DNA from: Pseudacidovorax sp. RU35E | GTDB taxonomy: Bacteria > Pseudomonadota > Gammaproteobacteria > Burkholderiales > Burkholderiaceae_C | Assembly: GCF_900156165.1 (NCBI RefSeq) | Contig: NZ_FTMY01000002.1 | Coordinates: forward strand, 496,001-560,000 | Reading direction: 5' to 3' | Length of the DNA stretch: 64,000 bases | Shown here: piece by piece, positions 8,248-17,419 of the stretch | How the letters are laid out: every line of letters starts with the position of its first letter | Numbering within the stretch: position 1 is the first letter of the stretch | Translations under genes and position numbers: made by a program | The notes under the pieces: generated by a model | Told to the model about the DNA's origin: nothing | The model's input: only the letters and a program-made list of their open reading frames with translations | Database searches by the model: none

Positions 8248-9462
8248 TCAGGCGGCGGTGTCGGGCGCGAGCAGCTCCTTGGCGATGGTGTTCTTCTGGA
8301 TCTCGCTGGTGCCGGTGAGCACCCGGTACATGCGCAGCATGCGGAACAGGAATTCCACGCGCCGGCCCTGCACGATGCCTTCGCCGCCATGCACCTGCAC
8401 CGCCTTGTCGGCCACGCGGAAGGCGGTCTCCGAGCAGAAGAGCTTGGCCATGGAGGCCTCGGCCCGCGCATCGCCGCCGGCATCGAGCTGACGGGCGGTG
8501 GCGATCATCAGCGCACGTGCCGCGGCCAGCTCGGTCGCGGCCTCGGCCAGCATGTGCTGGATGGCCTGGAACTGCGCGATGGCGCGGCCGAACTGTTTGC
8601 GCTGCATCGCGTAGTCCCGCGCATCGCGCAGCGCCACCTGGGCCAGGCCCACCATCGCGGGGCAATGCAGCAGGCGGTTGACGGTGATGCGGCCCAGCGC
8701 AAGGGCCAGGCCCCGGCCGGGCTCGCCGATGCGCTGGGCAGCCGGGACACGGCAGCCTTCGAGCACGATGTCGCCGGTGCTGCTCTGGCCGGCCATGGTC
8801 TTGTAGTTGCATTCGACGCGCACGCCGGGGGCTCGCAGATCGACGAAGAAGGCGGTCACCTCGCGCTGCGCGCTGCCTTCCGGCGCGGTCGATGCCATCA
8901 GCACCGCTGCATCCGCGAAGGGCGAGCCGGAGATGAAGCGCTTGCGGCCGGTGAGGACGTAGTCGTCGCCATCGCGCACGGCACGGGTCTGCACCGCACC
9001 CGCATCGGAGCCGGCCTCGGCTTCGGTGAGCGCGAAGCAGATCGCCATCTCGGCCTGTGCCACGGGCAGGATGAACTGGGCCATCTGCTGCGGCGTCGCA
9101 TGGCGCACCAGCGCGCCCACGCGCGGCGGGCCGCTCAGCTCGCCCAGCACGTGCGGTGCGAAGGGCGAGCCGGTTGCATAGATGGCTTCCTTGACCAGCA
9201 CGTGGTCCAGCACCGACAGGCCCAGGCCGCCCAGCTGCTCGGGCAGCGTGAGGCCATAGAAGCCCAGTGCGTGCGAGCGGTGCCAGACCTGGCGCAGCAG
9301 GGCGCGGTCGGGGCTGTGCTCATGGTCGAGCTGGTGGTCGCGGGCCAGCTCGGCCAGCTCACCGTGCAGGAATTCCTGGATGCGCGCGATCAGCTCGGCG
9401 GCGCGTTCGCTGCCCTCGAAGGGGCCGCGGAACAGCGGGGCGGACAGGGTGGCGTTCGTCAT
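8248..9462 (-). CDS. Acyl-CoA dehydrogenase
   Basis: A 404-residue FAD-dependent acyl-CoA dehydrogenase that introduces the alpha-beta double bond in an acyl-CoA. Visible family elements are ICFALTEAEAGSDAGA (FAD and substrate binding, about residues 137-152), the RKQFGRAIAQFQAIQHMLAE helix of the C-terminal domain, VQVHGGEGI, and the closing YRVLTGTSEIQKNTIAKELL. The start at 9462 was chosen because the family similarity begins there; the same frame stays open upstream through the antisense-rich ligase gene. It is preceded by the acyl-CoA ligase (14 bases apart) and followed by the Bug receptor gene. Together they suggest uptake, CoA activation and beta-oxidation-like degradation of one organic acid. 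Confidence 0.93.
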   Translation of the reverse strand: MTNATLSAPLFRGPFEGSERAAELIARIQEFLHGELAELARDHQLDHEHSPDRALLRQVWHRSHALGFYGLTLPEQLGGLGLSVLDHVLVKEAIYATGSPFAPHVLGELSGPPRVGALVRHATPQQMAQFILPVAQAEMAICFALTEAEAGSDAGAVQTRAVRDGDDYVLTGRKRFISGSPFADAAVLMASTAPEGSAQREVTAFFVDLRAPGVRVECNYKTMAGQSSTGDIVLEGCRVPAAQRIGEPGRGLALALGRITVNRLLHCPAMVGLAQVALRDARDYAMQRKQFGRAIAQFQAIQHMLAEAATELAAARALMIATARQLDAGGDARAEASMAKLFCSETAFRVADKAVQVHGGEGIVQGRRVEFLFRMLRMYRVLTGTSEIQKNTIAKELLAPDTAA

Positions 9463-9476
9463 GGTGTCGGCCCTCC

Positions 9477-11018
9477 TCAATTGACCATCCGCGACTGGCC
9501 CTGCCAGTACGGCGCCTGCACCGCGCGGCGCATGACCTTGCCATTGGGGTTGCGCGGCAGCGCAGCCACGAACTCGATGTGCCGTGGGCGCTTGAAGCCG
9601 GCCAGCTGTGCGCTGCAGAAGGCGTCGATCAGCGCCGCGTCCGCCGGGCGGCCCGGCTTGAGCACCACATGCGCCGCCACTGCCTCGCCCCACTTGTCGT
9701 CGGGGATGGCGAAGACGCAGGCGTCCTGCACCGCCTCGTGCTGGTAGAGCACGGCCTCGACCTCGGAGGGATAGACGTTGAAGCCGCCGCTGATGACCAT
9801 GTCCTTCTTGCGGTCCACGATGTAGACGAAGCCGTCCTCGTCCATGCGGGCGAGGTCGCCCGTGTGGTAGCGGCCGTTCTTGAGCACCTCGGCCGTCAGC
9901 TCGGGTGCGCGCCAGTAGCCGGCGAAGATGTCGTCGCCGCCGACCACGATCTCGCCGATTTCGCCCGTGGCCACCGGCTCGCCCGCGTCGTCCAGGATCT
10001 GCACGTCGCACTCCAGGAAGGGACGTCCGCAGGAGGCCAGGCGCTCGGGCCGCGCGGCGCGGGCATGCAGGTGGTCCTCGGTGCTGAGGGCGCACACGCC
10101 CGACGTGGTCTCGCCGGCGCCATAGCCTTGCGACAGCACCGGGCCGAAGACGTCCATGGCCCGCAGGATGCGCGCCGGGGCCATGGGCGCCGCGCCGTAA
10201 CCCAGCCGTTGCAGGTCGGGCAACGGGCGGTACTGGCCCTCCAGCTCGGCCAGCAGCATGTTGATCATGGTCGGCACCATGAAGGTGTGGGTGATGCGCT
10301 CGGCCTTCATGTCGGCCAGGAAGCGGCCCGGCTCGAAGCCGTTGAAGATGCGGATCTGCACGCCGCTGCACAGCGCGGGCACGATCTGCATGCCCGAGGC
10401 ATGCGTGATCGGCCCCACCAGCCCCAGCGAATGGCCGCTGCGCATGCCCTCGCTGCGGATGAGGAACTTGCGCAGCTGCGCCAGCCGGTTGCCGAAGGTC
10501 TGCATCGCAGCCTTGAGCACGCCCGAGCTGCCCGAGGTGTAGTGCAGCACGGCCAGCTCGTCGGCATGCACGGGCACGGCGTCGAAGCGGTCGCTGGCAC
10601 GCGCCAGCAGGCCTTCGTAGCCTTCGTCGCCGGGCGCGTCGAGCAGCACCAGCCGCGGCGTGCCGCGCAGATGCGGGCGGATGGCCTCGGCCCGCTCGGT
10701 GGTGGTGACGATGAGCGTGGCCTCGCTGTTGGCCGCCACTTCGCCGACCTCGGCCGGCGACAGACGGGCGTTGAAGGGCGCCTTGACCAGCGCGGCCTTG
10801 TAGCAGGCCAGCTCCAGCTCGACGATCTCCGGACAGTTGGGCAGGTAGATGCCGACGCGGTCGCCGCGCACCAGGCCCAGGCCGAGCAGCGCATTGGCCA
10901 GGCGGCTGGCGCGCTGTTCCAGCTCGGCATAGCTGAGGCTGCGGCTGGCGCTGCGCACGGCGATCTGCCGCGCATGGGCCCGGGCACTGCGGGCGACGAG
11001 GGTGGCCACGTTCGTCAC
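9477..11018 (-). CDS. Acyl-CoA synthetase (AMP-forming), FadD-like ligase
   Basis: A 513-residue ANL-superfamily enzyme that forms an acyl-AMP and then an acyl-CoA in the cytoplasm. The ATP P-loop motif is LHYTSGSSGVLKA (about residues 158-170). The adenylation motif reads SQGYGAGETT, the core YHTGDLARMDEDGF, the hinge VDRKKDMVISGGFNVYPSEVE, and the catalytic Lys lies in NPNGKVMRR near the C-terminus. The annotated start is a GTG at 11018. However, a well-placed Shine-Dalgarno sequence (CAGGAG, 11069-11064) sits 6 bases before an in-frame ATC at 11057, so translation may start there. It heads the ligase / acyl-CoA dehydrogenase / Bug operon. The acid activated is unknown. Confidence 0.93.
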   Translation of the reverse strand: MTNVATLVARSARAHARQIAVRSASRSLSYAELEQRASRLANALLGLGLVRGDRVGIYLPNCPEIVELELACYKAALVKAPFNARLSPAEVGEVAANSEATLIVTTTERAEAIRPHLRGTPRLVLLDAPGDEGYEGLLARASDRFDAVPVHADELAVLHYTSGSSGVLKAAMQTFGNRLAQLRKFLIRSEGMRSGHSLGLVGPITHASGMQIVPALCSGVQIRIFNGFEPGRFLADMKAERITHTFMVPTMINMLLAELEGQYRPLPDLQRLGYGAAPMAPARILRAMDVFGPVLSQGYGAGETTSGVCALSTEDHLHARAARPERLASCGRPFLECDVQILDDAGEPVATGEIGEIVVGGDDIFAGYWRAPELTAEVLKNGRYHTGDLARMDEDGFVYIVDRKKDMVISGGFNVYPSEVEAVLYQHEAVQDACVFAIPDDKWGEAVAAHVVLKPGRPADAALIDAFCSAQLAGFKRPRHIEFVAALPRNPNGKVMRRAVQAPYWQGQSRMVN

Positions 11019-11246
11019 CGGACGGACGGCGGGCGGGCAAGGGCTGGCGTTGTTGATGGCTGTCTCCTGGAATCTCGACCGGCTGCCGCCAGGACTGCCT
11101 GTCCTGCGGCGCTTTGGGTCACTGTTCCAGAAGGCCGGTCATCGCGGAAATACCGTTTGCTGATGCCGGGGCATCAATGCAAGTGATGGCCTCCGACGGG
11201 GCACACGGCGGGGCCGGCGCAGCGCGGGCGGCCCGCGTTCAGGCGC

Positions 11247-12245
11247 TCAGGGCTTCGCGCGCTGCAGCCATTCGGCTTCCCATGCACCGTCGTCGATCAG
11301 ACGCCGCGCCTGCAGCAGCAGGGCGTCCATCACCGCCTGCGCGGCCGCGTCGAGGACGCGGCCCGCAGGCAGGGCCAGGCTGTAGGTGCGCACCAGCTCG
11401 GGCTGCACCACGCGGGCCACTACCCAGTCGGCGCGGGCGGGCGGCGCGTCGTGCAGTGCGCAGGCCGGCGTGAAGGTGAAGCCCGCGCCATGCAGGTAGA
11501 GCGAGCGGATCACGCGCGCGGAGTCATGCTCATGGGCGATGTGCAGCGCGGTGCCGCGGGCGGCGGCGGCTTCTTCCACGCTGCGGCGGATCGAGAAGCG
11601 GCGCGACTGCAGCACCAGCGGCAGGCGGGCCGCATGGTCGAAGTCCAGCGTGGGGCGGGTGGGTGGCGTGCCGGCCTTGCGCCGGCTCTCGAACGGAGCG
11701 GGCTGCAGCAGCGCCCGCACATCGCCACTGGCATCCTGGCCGCAGACGAACATCGCCTCGCGGGCCAGCGGCCGGCAATCCAGGCCCTCGACCGCGGGCG
11801 TGTCGACCAGGATGCCCAGGTCTGCGCGCCGGTCCAGCATGGCTTTCTTCACCATCAGGCTCAGGTCGTCGAGCACGAAGACCCGCACCCGCGGCGCCGT
11901 CTCGCGCAGGGCCATCAGCACCGGGCCCATCAGCAGCGAGGCCAGCAGGAAGGGCAGGGCGATGGTCACCGAGCCTTCCGGCCCCTGCGGCAACTGGCGG
12001 ATGCGGTCGCGCATGGCGTCGGCGTCCGACAGCAGGCGGCGCGCATCTTCGTAGAGCTGCAGGCCCGCGGAGGTGGGCGTCACACCGGCATGCGAGCGCT
12101 CCAGCAACTGCGTGTCGAGCTCGGCCTCCAGCTTCTTGATCTGCGCCGTCAGCGCCGGCTGCGCGATGTAGAGCGTGGCCGCCGCGCGCGACAGGCTGCC
12201 CGCTTCGAGCACGGCGATGAAGTAGCGGAGGCTGCGCAGGTCCAT
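11247..12245 (-). CDS. LysR-family transcriptional regulator
   Basis: A 332-residue LysR-type regulator. The N-terminal winged helix-turn-helix reads MDLRSLRYFIAVLEAGSLSR, then AAATLYIAQPALTAQIKKLE (residues 1-40). A LysR substrate domain follows (SVTIALPFLLASLL and VFVLDDLSLMVKKAMLDRRADLGIL). The ATG at 12245 matches the normal family N-terminus better than the ATG 15 bases upstream. It sits upstream of the acyl-CoA ligase operon on the same strand, about 230 bases away, and is the likely regulator of that operon; this is inferred from position only. The ligand is unknown, perhaps the acid or its CoA ester. Confidence 0.9.
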   Translation of the reverse strand: MDLRSLRYFIAVLEAGSLSRAAATLYIAQPALTAQIKKLEAELDTQLLERSHAGVTPTSAGLQLYEDARRLLSDADAMRDRIRQLPQGPEGSVTIALPFLLASLLMGPVLMALRETAPRVRVFVLDDLSLMVKKAMLDRRADLGILVDTPAVEGLDCRPLAREAMFVCGQDASGDVRALLQPAPFESRRKAGTPPTRPTLDFDHAARLPLVLQSRRFSIRRSVEEAAAARGTALHIAHEHDSARVIRSLYLHGAGFTFTPACALHDAPPARADWVVARVVQPELVRTYSLALPAGRVLDAAAQAVMDALLLQARRLIDDGAWEAEWLQRAKP

Positions 12246-12281
12246 GGGGAGGGGCAGCATAGCCGCGCCGAGGGCGCAGGC

Positions 12282-13097
12282 TCAATCCCAGGCCGGTGCC
12301 AGGTTCTCCGGGTTGGCGAGACGCTCGTTGCGCTCCAGCGCGGCGATGGCGGCCACGTCTTCCGACGTGAGCTTCAGCTCCTTCGCCTCGAGGTTGGACG
12401 CCAGGTTCTCGCGCTTGGTGGAGGACGGAATGACCGAGAAACCCTGCGCCAGCGCCCAGGCCAGTACCACCTGGGCGGGCGTGGCGCCGTGGCGCTGCGC
12501 GATCTCCGCCAGCGCTGGCTCCTGCAGCACCTTGCCATAGGCCAGCGTCATGTACGACGTGAGGTGCACGCCCTGCATGCGCGCGTAGTTGACCAGCTTG
12601 CGGTTCTGCAGGTAGGGGCTGATCTCCACCTGGTTGGTGGCGATGGCGCCCTTGCCGGCCAGCTCGATGGCCTGCTGCAGCAGCGCGATGGTGAAGTTGG
12701 AAACGCCGAACTGCGCCGTCAGGCCCTGGTTCTGCGCTTCGGCCAGTGCCTCCAGCGTCTCGCGCAGCGGCACCGCGCGGCCGGGCGAGGGCCAGTGGAT
12801 CAGCGTCAGGTCGACCTGCTCGGTGCGCAGTTTCTGCAGGCTCTCCTTCAGGCTGGGGATCAGCGCGTCGGCGGCCAGCTTGTCGACCCAGATCTTGGTG
12901 GTCAGGAAGAGCTGCGGGCGCGGCACGCCCGATTCGGCGATGGCCTGGCCGATCTCGGCCTCGTTGCCGTAGATCTGCGCGGTGTCGATGGCGCGATAAC
13001 CCACGTCGAGCGCATTGCGCACGGAATCGATGACGGTCTGGCCCTTGAGGCGGAAGGTGCCCAGGCCGAAGGCGGGAATTGGGGCGGGGATGCTCAT
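12282..13097 (-). CDS. dkgB: Aldo/keto reductase, DkgB-like
   Basis: A 271-residue AKR5-type NADPH-dependent aldehyde/ketone reductase. The catalytic tetrad is visible: Asp and Tyr in [11 protein letters not shown] (about residues 36-46), Lys in LTTKIW, and His in LIHWPSP. The cofactor-binding C-terminal motif is [15 protein letters not shown]. The size and the [11 protein letters not shown] start fit E. coli DkgB (2,5-diketo-D-gluconate or methylglyoxal reductase). It lies between the LysR gene and an MFS exporter gene, all on the minus strand, but about 90 bases separate it from the transporter. The physiological substrate is not determined. Confidence 0.9.
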   Translation of the reverse strand: MSIPAPIPAFGLGTFRLKGQTVIDSVRNALDVGYRAIDTAQIYGNEAEIGQAIAESGVPRPQLFLTTKIWVDKLAADALIPSLKESLQKLRTEQVDLTLIHWPSPGRAVPLRETLEALAEAQNQGLTAQFGVSNFTIALLQQAIELAGKGAIATNQVEISPYLQNRKLVNYARMQGVHLTSYMTLAYGKVLQEPALAEIAQRHGATPAQVVLAWALAQGFSVIPSSTKRENLASNLEAKELKLTSEDVAAIAALERNERLANPENLAPAWD

Positions 13098-13188
13098 GAT
13101 GGGATGTCCTCGTGACAGGTGTGAAGGGTTGGATGAAGCCTAGCCGCCGCCGCAACGCGCGGCTGGCGGCCGACGACGGCGCTGTCCG

Positions 13189-14400
13189 TCAGCAGGCGAC
13201 GCACTCGTCGCCCGTCTTGCGGGCGTTGGCGCGGCCTTGCGCGTCGCGGCGGTCCAGGCGGCCGGCCCAGGTGGTGAGGGCCCAGGCGCCCAGCACCACC
13301 AGCGCGCCGATCCAGCCGGTGTGCACCAGGCCCAGGCGCTCGACGATCAGGCCGCCCAGTCCGGCGCCGCCCGCGATGCCCAGGTTGAAGGCCGCGATGT
13401 TCAGGCCCGAGGCCACGTCCGCGCCCTTGGGGCTGAAGCGCTGCGCCTGCTGCACCACGTACACCTGCAGGCCCGGCACATTGCCGAAGGCGACCGCGCC
13501 CCAGGCCAGCACCGTGATCACCATCGGCACGGGATGCGGCGCCGTCAGGCTCAGCACGCCCAGCACCGCCGCCAGGCCCAGGAAGATGCGTTGCAGCGCC
13601 GGCACCGGCCCCAGCCGGTCGGCCAGCCGGCCGCCCCAGAGGTTGCCCACCGCCACCGAGAGGCCATAGGCCAGCATCACGCCGCTCACGGCAGTGGCCG
13701 AGAAGCCCGTCACCTGCTGCAGCAGCGGCGCCAGGAAGGTGAAGGCGATAAAGGAGCCGCCGTAGCCCACCGCCGTCATCGCATAGACCAGCAGCAGCCG
13801 CGGCTGGGCCAGCACGGCCAGTTGCTCGCGCAGGGCGGCCGGCGGGCTGTGCGGCACGTTGCGCGGCACGAAGACGGCACTGCCCAGCACCGCCACCAGG
13901 CCCAGGCCGGCCACGGCCAGAAAGGTGGCGCGCCAGCCCAGGTGCTGGCCGATCAGCGTGCCCAGCGGTACGCCGGTGACCAGGGCCACGGTGAGACCAG
14001 TGAACATGATGGCGATGGCACTGGCCGCCTTCTCCTTCGGCACCACGCTGGCCGCGATGATCGAGCCGATGGAGAAGAACACCCCGTGCGCCAGGCCGGT
14101 GAGCACGCGCGCCACGATCAGCGACTCGTAGCCCGGCGCGCGCCAGGCCACCAGGTTGCCGAGCGTGAACAGCAGCATCAGCCCCAGCAGCAGCGCCTTG
14201 CGCGGCAGCCGGCCGGTCAGCGCGGTGAGCAGCGGCGCGCCGAGGGCGACGCCCAGGGCATAGAGGCTCACCAGCAGCCCGGCCGAGGGCAGCGTGACGC
14301 CGAGGTCGGCGGCGATGGTGGGGATGAGGCCGACGATCACGAACTCGGTCGTGCCGATGGCGAAGGCGCTGAGCGTCAGCGCGAACAGGGCAATGGGCAT
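13189..14400 (-). CDS. MFS transporter, drug:H+ antiporter-1 (AraJ/YdhP-like)
   Basis: A 403-residue inner-membrane major facilitator with 12 predicted hydrophobic segments. The N-terminus MPIALFALTLSAFAIGTTEF and the following VIVGLIPTIAADL are characteristic of the AraJ/YdhP/PbuE-type DHA1 exporters. Motif A-like sequence (LLTALTGRLPRKALL) lies between TM2 and TM3, and VPLGTLIGQHLGWRATF is present. The ATG at 14400 has a GAGGTG ribosome binding site 6 bases upstream, which makes it better than the start 30 bases further out. It is divergently transcribed from a LysR gene, its likely regulator. The C-terminal tail is short and hydrophilic, ending ECVAC. The substrate is unknown, perhaps a drug, sugar or nucleoside. 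Confidence 0.88.
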   Translation of the reverse strand: MPIALFALTLSAFAIGTTEFVIVGLIPTIAADLGVTLPSAGLLVSLYALGVALGAPLLTALTGRLPRKALLLGLMLLFTLGNLVAWRAPGYESLIVARVLTGLAHGVFFSIGSIIAASVVPKEKAASAIAIMFTGLTVALVTGVPLGTLIGQHLGWRATFLAVAGLGLVAVLGSAVFVPRNVPHSPPAALREQLAVLAQPRLLLVYAMTAVGYGGSFIAFTFLAPLLQQVTGFSATAVSGVMLAYGLSVAVGNLWGGRLADRLGPVPALQRIFLGLAAVLGVLSLTAPHPVPMVITVLAWGAVAFGNVPGLQVYVVQQAQRFSPKGADVASGLNIAAFNLGIAGGAGLGGLIVERLGLVHTGWIGALVVLGAWALTTWAGRLDRRDAQGRANARKTGDECVAC

Positions 14401-14524
14401 GGAAGGCACCTCGCGGCCGGGGCCGCACAAGCAGTCGAACAGGTTGGAAGGCCGCCAGTCTCCTGCGACACGCTCTTGCGAAAAACCCGTCTATAAACCA
14501 AACACTTTTGATCTGGAATCAAGA

Positions 14525-15448
14525 ATGAAGACGACGCTGGACGAGATGCAGACCCTGGTTGCCGTGGTCGACACCGGCGCGCTGTCGCGGGCGGCCGATC
14601 AGCTCGGCATGACCGTCTCGGCCATCAGCCGCACCCTGGCGCGGCTGGAGCAGAAGCTGGGCACGACGCTGATGCGCCGCACCACGCGGCGGCTCGAACT
14701 GACGGAGGAGGGCGCTGCCTTCCTGGCGCGGGCACGCGCCATCCTGGCCAGCGTCGACGCCGCGGAGGAGGACATGGCCGCTCGCCGCGAGCGCCCCGCC
14801 GGCCGGCTGCGGGTGGATGCTGCCTCGCCCTTCATGCTGCATGTGGTGGTGCCGCTGGTCGGCGGCTACCGCGCGCGCTATCCGGACGTGACGCTGGAGC
14901 TTCACAGCCACGACGGCCTGATCGACCTGCTGGAGCACCGCGTGGATGTCGCCATCCGCATCGGCCGCCTGCGCGACTCCACGCTGCATGCGCGGCCGCT
15001 GGGCAGCAGCGCGCTTCGGCTGCTGGCGTCGCCGGACTACCTGGCCGCGGCCGGCACGCCGCGCCGGGTGGCCGACCTGGCGCGGCACACGCTGCTGGGC
15101 TTCACGACGCCCAGCAGCCTCAACGAATGGCCGGTCGCCGATGCCGAAGGTCACCCGCTGCGCATCGAGCCCGCGCTGGCCGCCTCCAGCGGCGAGACGC
15201 TCCGGCAACTGGCGCTGGAAGGCGCGGGCATCGCCAGCCTGGCCGACTTCCTCACTGCCCGCGACGTTGCGGAAGGCCGGCTGGTGCCGGTGCTGCCGCG
15301 GCAAACGCGCGACGTGCGACAGGCCGTGCAGGCGGTGTACTACCGCAACACACCGCTCACGGCGCGGATCGCGTCCTTCATCGACCATCTGGCCGCCCAC
15401 TGGCCGGACGCTGCTGCGGCTGCGGAAAGGGCGTCGAAGCAACGCTGA
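14525..15448 (+). CDS. LysR-family transcriptional regulator, divergent from an MFS gene
   Basis: A 307-residue LysR regulator of the AaeR/DmlR-like group. The DNA-binding domain is MKTTLDEMQTLVAVVDTG followed by LSRAADQLGMTVSAISRTLARLEQ (residues 1-42). The substrate domain has LRVDAASPFMLHVVVPLVGGY and IDLLEHRVDVAIRIGRLRDS, a motif common in this subgroup. The 124-base region shared with the MFS exporter gene should hold both promoters and the LysR site. The frame extends upstream but the family similarity starts at this ATG. It probably controls the exporter. The inducer is not known. Confidence 0.9.
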   Translation: MKTTLDEMQTLVAVVDTGALSRAADQLGMTVSAISRTLARLEQKLGTTLMRRTTRRLELTEEGAAFLARARAILASVDAAEEDMAARRERPAGRLRVDAASPFMLHVVVPLVGGYRARYPDVTLELHSHDGLIDLLEHRVDVAIRIGRLRDSTLHARPLGSSALRLLASPDYLAAAGTPRRVADLARHTLLGFTTPSSLNEWPVADAEGHPLRIEPALAASSGETLRQLALEGAGIASLADFLTARDVAEGRLVPVLPRQTRDVRQAVQAVYYRNTPLTARIASFIDHLAAHWPDAAAAAERASKQR

Positions 15449-15615
15449 AGGCAAGGGCGCTCGTGCGTGCCGGCCCGGGGCACGCGGGCATACCCCAAGG
15501 TGCGGCTCCTCGGCGCGCAAATACATTACGCTCGAAATGCAAAATGTGAATGCAGGCCAGCCGCGTGGCCGACCTCCGCGGCGTTTGTGCGACTGACCCA
15601 TCCGAAGGCGCTCCC

Positions 15616-16305
15616 ATGACCGCATCCTCACGCCCAGGCCGCCGCTCCCATGCCGAGCGCAGCGCGCAGACGCGCCAGCACCTCATCAGCACGGCCATCG
15701 ACCTGATCGGGCAGCAAGGCTTCGGGCAGATGTCCATCCACGCGCTGGCCCGCAGCGCGGGGCTGACGTCGGGCGCCGTGCAGCACCACTTCGAGTCCAA
15801 GGCCGTGCTGATGATGCAGGTGCTCGACGAGCTGCTGCGCAGCCACATCGACGCCGGCGAGTTCTGGCCGTCCGCCGCACTGGGCACGCAGGAGCGAGCC
15901 GCGCGTTTCCTTCAGACGCTCTATGCGTTGGTCTATGCCCAGCCGCGCTTCCTGGTGGCCTGGAACATCTACCTGGGCTCGCGTGGCCAGGCCGAGGTGC
16001 TGGACCACATTGCCCGGCAGCGCGATGCGCTCGATGCGCAGCTGTCGCAGGGCTTCTTCGCCACCTTCCCGGAACTGGCGGCGCAGCCTGACCGCGAGGC
16101 GGTGCTGGGCCTCGTGCTCTCGACGCTGCGCGGGCTGGGCCTGCTGCAGCTCTTCGAGGGCCACGGCCGCACGCCGCCTTCTGCCTCCGCCTCGGCCCAG
16201 CTCGCGTTGCTGGCAGAACTGATCGCGGCGCGGTGCGCGGCTCCGGCCGTCGAGGCACCCTCGCGCAGGGCCAGGCCTGCCCGCCGCCGCACGTCCCCCG
16301 GTTGA
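15616..16305 (+). CDS. TetR-family transcriptional regulator
   Basis: A 229-residue TetR/AcrR-type regulator. The helix-turn-helix lies in QTRQHLISTAIDLIGQQGF and then MSIHALARSAGLTSGAVQHHFESKAVL (about residues 17-61). The C-terminal domain is the variable ligand-binding part, with an Arg/Pro-rich tail. The ATG at 15616 follows GAAGGCG and matches the family start. It is 60 bases upstream of a Bug receptor gene and likely regulates the receptor/esterase pair. The ligand is unknown. Confidence 0.9.
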   Translation: MTASSRPGRRSHAERSAQTRQHLISTAIDLIGQQGFGQMSIHALARSAGLTSGAVQHHFESKAVLMMQVLDELLRSHIDAGEFWPSAALGTQERAARFLQTLYALVYAQPRFLVAWNIYLGSRGQAEVLDHIARQRDALDAQLSQGFFATFPELAAQPDREAVLGLVLSTLRGLGLLQLFEGHGRTPPSASASAQLALLAELIAARCAAPAVEAPSRRARPARRRTSPG

Positions 16306-16365
16306 CCCTTCGGCCCCAGAGGCCCGCTGCCTTCCCCGCTTCCCCACAAGACCTCAGGAGACACC

Positions 16366-17358
16366 ATGAAGATTTCCATCTGCCGGCGGCTTGCCGCCCT
16401 GGCGGGCCTCGGCTCGCTCTTCGTTGCCGCTGTGGCCAGCGCACAGGCGCCCGCCTATCCCACCAAGCCCATCCAGCTGATCGCCCAACAGCCGCCGGGA
16501 AGCGGGTCGGACGCCATGACCCGGGTCTGGGCCGATTGCGCGGCGCAGGAGCTGGGCCAGCCTGTCGTGGTGCAGAACCGGCCGGGGGCCAACGGCATCC
16601 TGGCCGTCAGCGCCCTGAAGGGCCAGCCGTCCGATGGCTACACGCTGATGAGCATCGGCATGTCGCAGATGAGCATCACGCCCTACACCTACCGCCAGCA
16701 TCCCTACGAGCCCGGCTCCGACTTCGACGGCGTGGCCGTGCTGGGCACTTCGCCGCTGGTCCTGACGGTGCCCGCCGGTGAAGGCGTGGCCCGGCTGGCC
16801 GACCTGCAGAAGCTGGCGGCGGCGACGCCGGGCGGCCTGAACTTCGGCTCGCCCGGCAAGGGCAGCCCCGCGCACCTGCTGACCACGGCCCTGCTCGACA
16901 AGCTGGGCGTGGCCGGCACCCACGTGCCCTTCGTGGGCGAGGGCGCAGGCATGGCGGCGCTGATGGGGCGGCAGATCCAGGCGATGACGCTCGTCGGCGG
17001 CACGGCCGCTCCTCAGATCAAGGCCGGCAAGCTGGTGGCGCTGGCCGTCTTCGACAACCAGCGCTCCGCGCTGATGCCGGATGTGCCCACCATCGCCGAA
17101 CTGCTGCCCGCCGCTGCCGACCTGGCGCGGCCCTCGTGGATCGCCATCGTGGCCAAGGCCGGCACGCCGGCCCCACTGCTGACGCGGCTCAATGCGGTCA
17201 GCGAGCGCTGCCGCGGCAATGCGCAGTACCGCCAGCGGCTGGAGACGATGAGTGTGACGCTCACGTCCTCCACGCCGGCCGACGTTCGCACCTGGGCCGC
17301 ACGCGATGCCGCGGTGTGGCGGCCGCTCATCGACAAGCTGGGCCTGGCCACCGAATGA
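16366..17358 (+). CDS. Bug-family (TctC-like) periplasmic solute-binding receptor
   Basis: A 330-residue receptor. It has a Sec signal peptide (MKISICRRLAALAGLGSLF, cleavage near VASAQA, residues 24-29), then YPTKPIQLIAQQPPGSGSD and VVVQNRPGANGILAVSALKGQPSDGYTL, which are the canonical Bug motifs. An AGGAGAC ribosome binding site precedes the ATG. It lies between a TetR regulator and a type-B carboxylesterase on the same strand with short gaps. This suggests a set in which an ester or acid is captured in the periplasm and the ester hydrolysed. No permease genes lie nearby, as is common for the large orphan Bug families of Comamonadaceae and Bordetella. Confidence 0.93.
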   Translation: MKISICRRLAALAGLGSLFVAAVASAQAPAYPTKPIQLIAQQPPGSGSDAMTRVWADCAAQELGQPVVVQNRPGANGILAVSALKGQPSDGYTLMSIGMSQMSITPYTYRQHPYEPGSDFDGVAVLGTSPLVLTVPAGEGVARLADLQKLAAATPGGLNFGSPGKGSPAHLLTTALLDKLGVAGTHVPFVGEGAGMAALMGRQIQAMTLVGGTAAPQIKAGKLVALAVFDNQRSALMPDVPTIAELLPAAADLARPSWIAIVAKAGTPAPLLTRLNAVSERCRGNAQYRQRLETMSVTLTSSTPADVRTWAARDAAVWRPLIDKLGLATE

Positions 17359-17419
17359 GCGCGTGCTGGCGCGTCCCTGCGCGCAGTCTTCGGGCTGCGC
17401 GCGGTTCGAAGGCCGTGGC

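Noticed and set aside
8248-11040. A continuous 930-codon minus frame suggesting a ligase/dehydrogenase fusion
   Set aside because: The upstream part is out of frame with the true ligase gene and has no homology-like motifs. The dehydrogenase has its own start at 9462.
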